64,000 bases of DNA from positions 424,302 to 488,301 of the forward strand of contig CAHJWL010000001.1 in the NCBI GenBank assembly GCA_903642235.1, given 5' to 3'. The stretch is from Acidobacteriaceae bacterium (GTDB taxonomy: Bacteria; Acidobacteriota; Terriglobia; Terriglobales; Acidobacteriaceae). Positions within the stretch are counted from its first letter, which is position 1. Each line of letters opens with the position of its first letter. Shown here piece after piece: positions 63,058 to 64,000 of this stretch. The notes below the pieces were generated by a model. That model searched no databases. It saw only the letters and a program-made list of their open reading frames with translations, and had not been told where the DNA came from. The position numbers and the translations under genes were made by a program.

Positions 63058-63231
63058 ATGGACTTGAGCCCGGCTGGCAACGGCCGTCTGCTGATCGCGT
63101 TGGGGATCTTTCTCCTGCTTGCGCTTCTGTCCTGGTTCACCATGGAGGATGGCAGGCCGCGGTCTCTGACATTGATCCTCCTGGGATTTTTTACCATTCG
63201 CACCCTGCTCGCACGGGCGCGTTCGCGGTAG
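63058..63231 (+). CDS. 57-residue two-helix membrane protein inside the tRNA operon
   Basis: This short gene lies between tRNA-Tyr and tRNA-Thr(GGT). The product starts MDLSPAGNGR, then has a hydrophobic helix (LLIALGIFLLLALLSW), a charged turn (FTMEDGRPR) and a second helix (SLTLILLGFFTIRTLL), and ends in ARARSR. AAAGG lies 5 bases before the ATG. Two well-formed helices with positive-inside ends argue for a real small membrane protein. No family recognised. Confidence 0.6.
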   Translation: MDLSPAGNGRLLIALGIFLLLALLSWFTMEDGRPRSLTLILLGFFTIRTLLARARSR

Positions 63232-63258
63232 GATAGAAGAGTTTTGTACGACAGGTTT

Positions 63259-63333
<75 letters not shown>

Positions 63334-63419
63334 CAGTCTTTCCCCCGCTCGAAGGAGTGGGTTCGAAGAAGCATTGGTTGGGCGTAGAGGCAGGACGGAC
63401 CGGCTGACGCCGTGACCCT

Positions 63420-63494
63420 GCGGGAGTAACTCAGTGGTAGAGTCACAGCCTTCCAAGCTGTTGGTCGCGGGTTCGATTCCCGTCTCCCGCTCCA
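63420..63494 (+). tRNA. tRNA-Gly (TCC)
   Basis: A 75-base cloverleaf starts GCGGGAG and ends CTCCCGC-T-CCA. The anticodon stem ACAGC/GCTGT holds CTTCCAA, anticodon TCC, reading GGA/GGG. T arm GCGGG/CCCGT is intact and CCA is encoded. It is equivalent to glyT. In E. coli glyT precedes thrT; here it follows. Confidence 0.97.
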
Positions 63495-63535
63495 GAGTTT
63501 GATGTGAAGATGTACCGGTTGCAAAGGAGCAACGT

Positions 63536-63853
63536 GTGAGCACGACGTACCAGCAGGCAGCTGTCGCGATCCAGGATCCTGCGACGTTCCGGTCCGTGAG
63601 CGAGGCGATCGCCACAGCCTTCTCCCAGGCACGGGCCGCCGACTTCCTCAAGTCTCTGCAGCGCGCGTCCCTGCGCGTGCGAGACTTCGAGGGAGTTGTC
63701 GAGCAGGGTCTGCTTGGGTCTTCCACAGCGGCCGGGTACAAGGGGCTTATGCCTGGAGATCAGGGTCAGATCCGGGAGCTGTATCTGGCGTCGCTGGAGC
63801 AGATACCGACTGAGCTTCGGGATCGTTACTTCAAGCTGTACGCCTACTACTGA
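63536..63853 (+). CDS. Small hypothetical protein between tRNA-Gly and tuf
   Basis: The 105-residue soluble, largely helical product carries SVSEAIATAFSQARAADFLK and SLQRASLRVRDFEGVVEQGL, with a C-terminal QIPTELRDRYFKLYAYY. The GTG start has AAGGAG 6 bases upstream, which is strong. It sits 83 bases before the tuf start, inside a highly transcribed stable-RNA operon. I do not recognise the family. Confidence 0.65.
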   Translation: MSTTYQQAAVAIQDPATFRSVSEAIATAFSQARAADFLKSLQRASLRVRDFEGVVEQGLLGSSTAAGYKGLMPGDQGQIRELYLASLEQIPTELRDRYFKLYAYY

Positions 63854-63897
63854 GGCAGCCGGCGTTTGCGGGCAGGCGGCAATTCTAGACAAACCAT

Positions 63898-63913
63898 CCG
63901 AACATGTGTTCGG
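63898..63913 (+). promoter_or_regulatory. Small hairpin in the tuf leader
   Basis: CCGAAC and GTTCGG form a 6-bp stem around ATGT, 23 bases before the tuf ATG and just ahead of its GAGGGAGAGG ribosome-binding region. It could influence processing or translation of the tRNA-tuf transcript, but this is speculative. Confidence 0.25.
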
Positions 63914-63936
63914 TCATACTGAGGGAGAGGGCAATC

Positions 63937-64000
63937 ATGGGTAAGGAGAAGTTTGATCGATCGAAGCCGCACGTGAACATTGGGACGATTGGCCACATTG
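63937..64000 (+). CDS. tuf: Elongation factor Tu, 5' end only
   Basis: The window ends after 21 codons. The N terminus [20 protein letters not shown] is unmistakable EF-Tu, the GTPase that carries aminoacyl-tRNA to the ribosome. The G1 phosphate loop (GHVDHGKT) would begin at the window edge. A GAGGGAGAGG purine run precedes the ATG. The preceding tRNA genes fit a tufB-like operon. Confidence 0.96.
   Translation, partial: MGKEKFDRSKPHVNIGTIGHI

Overview
The window is a high-GC chromosomal stretch, most likely from an acidobacterium of the Terriglobales (Granulicella/Terriglobus/Edaphobacter type). This is inferred from a broken murC-ftsQ-ftsA / ftsZ division cluster, a carboxypeptidase-regulatory-domain TonB receptor of the Oar-like type, a DUF1800/DUF1501 secreted pair, the GlgE/TreS/TreY/TreZ alpha-glucan set, and several small families I associate with that group. 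No phage, insertion sequence, integrase or CRISPR array was seen. The window holds 57 protein genes that I can support, including two under 60 codons, and four tRNAs.

Layout. 1-14.7 kb: cell wall and division. murC, ftsQ and ftsA are followed by about 5 kb of unrelated genes (a HigB/HigA-type toxin-antitoxin pair, a secreted isoaspartyl peptidase, an SDR oxidoreductase, an acyltransferase and two DoxX-like membrane proteins) before ftsZ. After ftsZ come a small penicillin-binding transpeptidase, the NAD(P)H-hydrate repair enzyme Nnr and tsaE. 15-20.9 kb: a DUF1800 + DUF1501 exported pair, a methyltransferase, a DUF59 protein and a TM-helix (MscS-related) membrane protein. 20.9-35 kb: an alpha-glucan/trehalose island with a glycosyltransferase-like protein, a TreS-maltokinase fusion, GlgE, a GH15 glucoamylase/trehalase, TreY and TreZ. 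A two-gene nucleotidyltransferase module sits on the opposite strand between treS-mak and glgE. 35.2-39.4 kb: a DUF5666 secreted protein and a large TonB-dependent receptor. 39.4-43.7 kb: an aldehyde dehydrogenase, homoserine dehydrogenase and a nucleotide pyrophosphatase. 43.7-46.9 kb: a complete sulfur-carrier cysteine operon (cysM-mec-cysO-moeZ).

47-62.4 kb: mixed housekeeping: RsmI, an M50-type protease homologue that has lost both zinc histidines, RsmD, an acetate-kinase family protein, small proteins, DUF2062, a trans-sulfuration PLP enzyme, ThiL, an M23 peptidase, an amidohydrolase and a PQQ-type sugar dehydrogenase. 62.6-64 kb: tRNA-Thr(TGT), tRNA-Tyr(GTA), tRNA-Thr(GGT) and tRNA-Gly(TCC) ahead of the start of tuf. 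This is the same tRNA set as the enterobacterial tufB operon, but with two small protein genes woven in.

How it works together. TreS-Mak makes maltose-1-phosphate from trehalose, GlgE polymerises it into alpha-glucan, and TreY/TreZ release trehalose back from the glucan, so the island can run a closed trehalose-glucan cycle, with GH15 as a glucose outlet. In the cysteine operon MoeZ would activate CysO, CysM would load it onto O-phosphoserine, and Mec would release cysteine. This CysO carries 13 residues beyond its Gly-Gly, so it would also need trimming. A short hairpin-forming repeat occurs in at least three intergenic gaps of the first 13 kb. All starts, functions and operons here come from reading the sequence; no database search was made.
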